Positions 62,076-64,000 of a stretch of 64,000 nt of DNA are shown here, one piece after another. Within the stretch, counting starts at the first letter, position 1. Each line of letters opens with the position of its first letter. The stretch is from Paragonimus westermani (lineage: Eukaryota; Platyhelminthes; Trematoda; Plagiorchiida; Troglotrematidae): NCBI GenBank assembly GCA_008508345.1, contig QNGE01001232.1, positions 117,574-181,573 of the forward strand. The letters run 5' to 3'. Under the pieces are notes generated by a model. It saw only the letters and a program-made list of their open reading frames with translations. It had not been told where the DNA came from and made no database searches. A program made the translations under genes and the position numbers.

Positions 62076-63612
62076 ATTCGCTCGGTCGTTCCGCGTTAAC
62101 AGTTAATCAAGTTAGAGACCACATTTTTGTAGGGTACCAACAGTTATTCCGTGTCTATGAGTGTTTTTGAGCTCATCCATCGGATGAGCTGGTCTGTTGA
62201 AGATAGCCCTGAAATTGGCTATCTTGCACACGCTGACCAGTGGACATTTCTGGTGGTCGGCCGACGAAAGCGGCACTACCACCTGCCGAAAGGTAACGTG
62301 ACTGGTTTAATGTCAGTATCCTCGAATTTATCAATCTAGATTTTAAGGCTAATTTTGGAATAAAAATGAATCAAACCATTCGTTGAAAAGTATCAACACG
62401 TTGATTCAACAACAGAACAAACAGGAAACCTCTACCTTCTGAACAACCAGACCATATGTGACCCACGTTACCCATAGGTATTGTTGTTGACACTGATTCA
62501 AGGTAGGACGTTTGAATAACTGTCTGAAAACACTACATGATTGTGCGAAGCCATGGGTACGTTGATGCACAGGATTTGGGGATGTGCAATAACATCTAGA
62601 AACGAACAGCAATGGGCTTAGATACGAAACTCCAGGGTTTTTAGTGTTTTCAGACAAAATGCATTAGACATTTTTCTGTTAACCTAACATAAAGCTATGT
62701 GTTCTAAAACTTAGCAGGGGAAAAGATGGGCGTAAATTACATTGACCCCGAATAACTTCAAGAATTCTGATCTGAACGTCGTTACTCAACCTCCGCAGGT
62801 TCACGACCATCACAAAAACATTAGAACGAGGCTTATTTAAAAGGCTTGCAACGTGTGAATACTGGTTCATCGTTTAAATTGTGAAACAGGTTCCGCACAG
62901 TGACTGTAGATGCAAGTAACATTAATTTGTTTTGATATCTGGATGGTAGACATAGTTGTTTTTCTCTTTGGGTGCATGCGTTAAAACTCGGGTTAATGGT
63001 CAAACATCTGTTCTTCCGTAGTGTTCACAAAGATCTGTACCTAAACCGAGAGTAAAATTATCCAAGCTCTCAATATTACTGTCCAAAACTTCGGAATAAG
63101 TAATTATACGCCATATTGTTGCGGCTCGCTAAAGCTTTCGCAGGTCAAGAACCCGGTGACAATTTACCCACCTGAGCCACACAGTGGCTTCTGTTTTACA
63201 ATCTGCTGTAGCGTACACCTGTAGCGGAATCAGACACTGAGTGACTATGACTAACACTGGTTGTTGTATTAACAGATAGAGCCTAATTAATTGTTCTGGA
63301 ATGGACAAGCAAGCATCTGCTCTGTAGGATGCTGAAAACACGATGCGGATGGTCAAACCTACTTTCTAATTTATTTTATCTTGAAACATCTTTTCTTTTG
63401 ATTGTCTAAATATAAACTGCTTGCCCCCCTCCAGTCTGGGTTCATAAGATGCATTCACTCCCACTCGAGCACCACTAGAGTGCACGCACGGTGAGTGTTG
63501 GAGAAAGTCTGTTTTCTCTAAGAACAGCTTAATTTTCGAGATATCTTTGAAAATTAATTCATAAATTTGAATTCCATTTTCCTCGCGCCACAACGGGCTA
63601 AAACTTAAGTTT
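62076..63612. other. No recognisable gene
   Basis: Beyond the decayed 5' edge of the gypsy pol, only short frames are present. No gag-like CCHC motif or primer-binding site was identified. Confidence 0.4.
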
Positions 63613-63806
63613 GGCGCACGTTTCCATCCGTCTCTGTCTGGTTACCTTTGGATTGAGAGCGAATATATTCTCGATTAAAGGTCACGGTTTTCTGTGTTCT
63701 TCTGGGGTTTTCGTATATTGTGAAGCTCTGTGCTACATGTCCGTGATTCGCATATTTGTGCGCTAGCCATCTCTCGTTATTGTTGACCACAGGGTCGTAA
63801 CAGTGG
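63613..63806. repeat. Dispersed LTR-like repeat, copy 2
   Basis: This is the partner of 50908-51090. Blocks match in the same order and orientation, with a moderate number of substitutions. The right edge runs into TAACAGTGGGAGGT, a 14-base string also present near 39969. Confidence 0.5.
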
Positions 63807-63960
63807 GAGGTAGCACATGGGCGAATTCATTACCTGAGTTCTTTTGGTACCCCGTTTGAAACCCAAACTGGACATCTTACATGGAATTGGTGCCGACCCC
63901 CTCAAATTCATTCATTTAGTCGTTCACAAAAAGCCCTCGAGCCCTAGTTGAAAAGGCGAG

Positions 63961-63962
<2 letters not shown>
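63807..63962. other. Spacer before the terminal microsatellite
   Basis: A 6-bp inverted repeat, CCCTCG and CGAGGG, lies just before the TA tract (about 63933-63961). No gene was seen. Confidence 0.35.

Positions 63963-64000
<38 letters not shown>
63963..64000. repeat. (TA)n microsatellite, cut by the window end
   Basis: Uninterrupted TA dinucleotides occupy the last 38 bases; the real length is unknown because the window ends inside it. Confidence 0.98.

Noticed and set aside
1..64000. CRISPR arrays, rRNA genes and bacterial-type operons
   Set aside because: No spaced direct repeats, rRNA signatures or tightly packed gene runs were seen; the sequence is eukaryotic in character.

Overview
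The window looks like repeat-rich nuclear DNA from a parasitic flatworm, with a trematode somewhat more likely than a cestode. The reasons are the mix of Penelope-like retroelements with GIY-YIG endonucleases, an APE-type LINE with a C-terminal C2H2 zinc finger, a Ty3/gypsy element, and short tRNA-headed repeats that carry hammerhead ribozymes of the general kind known from schistosomes. Host exons appear isolated in large non-coding spans. No rRNA, CRISPR, bacterial operon or plasmid feature was seen. Species assignment is an inference.

Layout. 1-4026 is unrecognised. 4043-6229 is a 5'-truncated LINE copy whose 3' coding part is still fully open. 6230-31230 is mostly free of recognisable transposons. 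It holds the best host-gene candidate on the minus strand: a 1.4 kb disordered, acidic, proline-rich exon (25989-27429) ending at a GTGAGT donor, and a possible downstream exon (17996-18195) ending at CAG/GTAAGA. The two have compatible splice phases, and the downstream piece faintly recalls the stonin homology domain. 31231-35424 holds two consecutive, divergent, broken Penelope-like elements on the plus strand. 35425-44327 is unrecognised apart from one N.

44328-64000 is a repeat-dense block. It has three copies of a short plus-strand repeat that joins a tRNA-like pol III promoter to a type I hammerhead ribozyme, two of them with an intact catalytic core. It also has a third Penelope fragment abutting a second LINE copy, a third LINE copy with the endonuclease part, a tRNA-like 80-mer, a minus-strand Ty3/gypsy pol with its polypurine tract and LTR edge, a dispersed LTR-like repeat pair, and a terminal TA microsatellite.

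How the parts relate: the LINE and Penelope copies are mostly dead, but they show which retrotransposition machineries this genome has had. The ribozyme repeats encode no protein and would depend on such machinery in trans. The most interesting signal is the hammerhead family: near-identical catalytic cores, a self-complementary stem III that suits dimeric cleavage, and a tRNA-like head that is missing in one copy.
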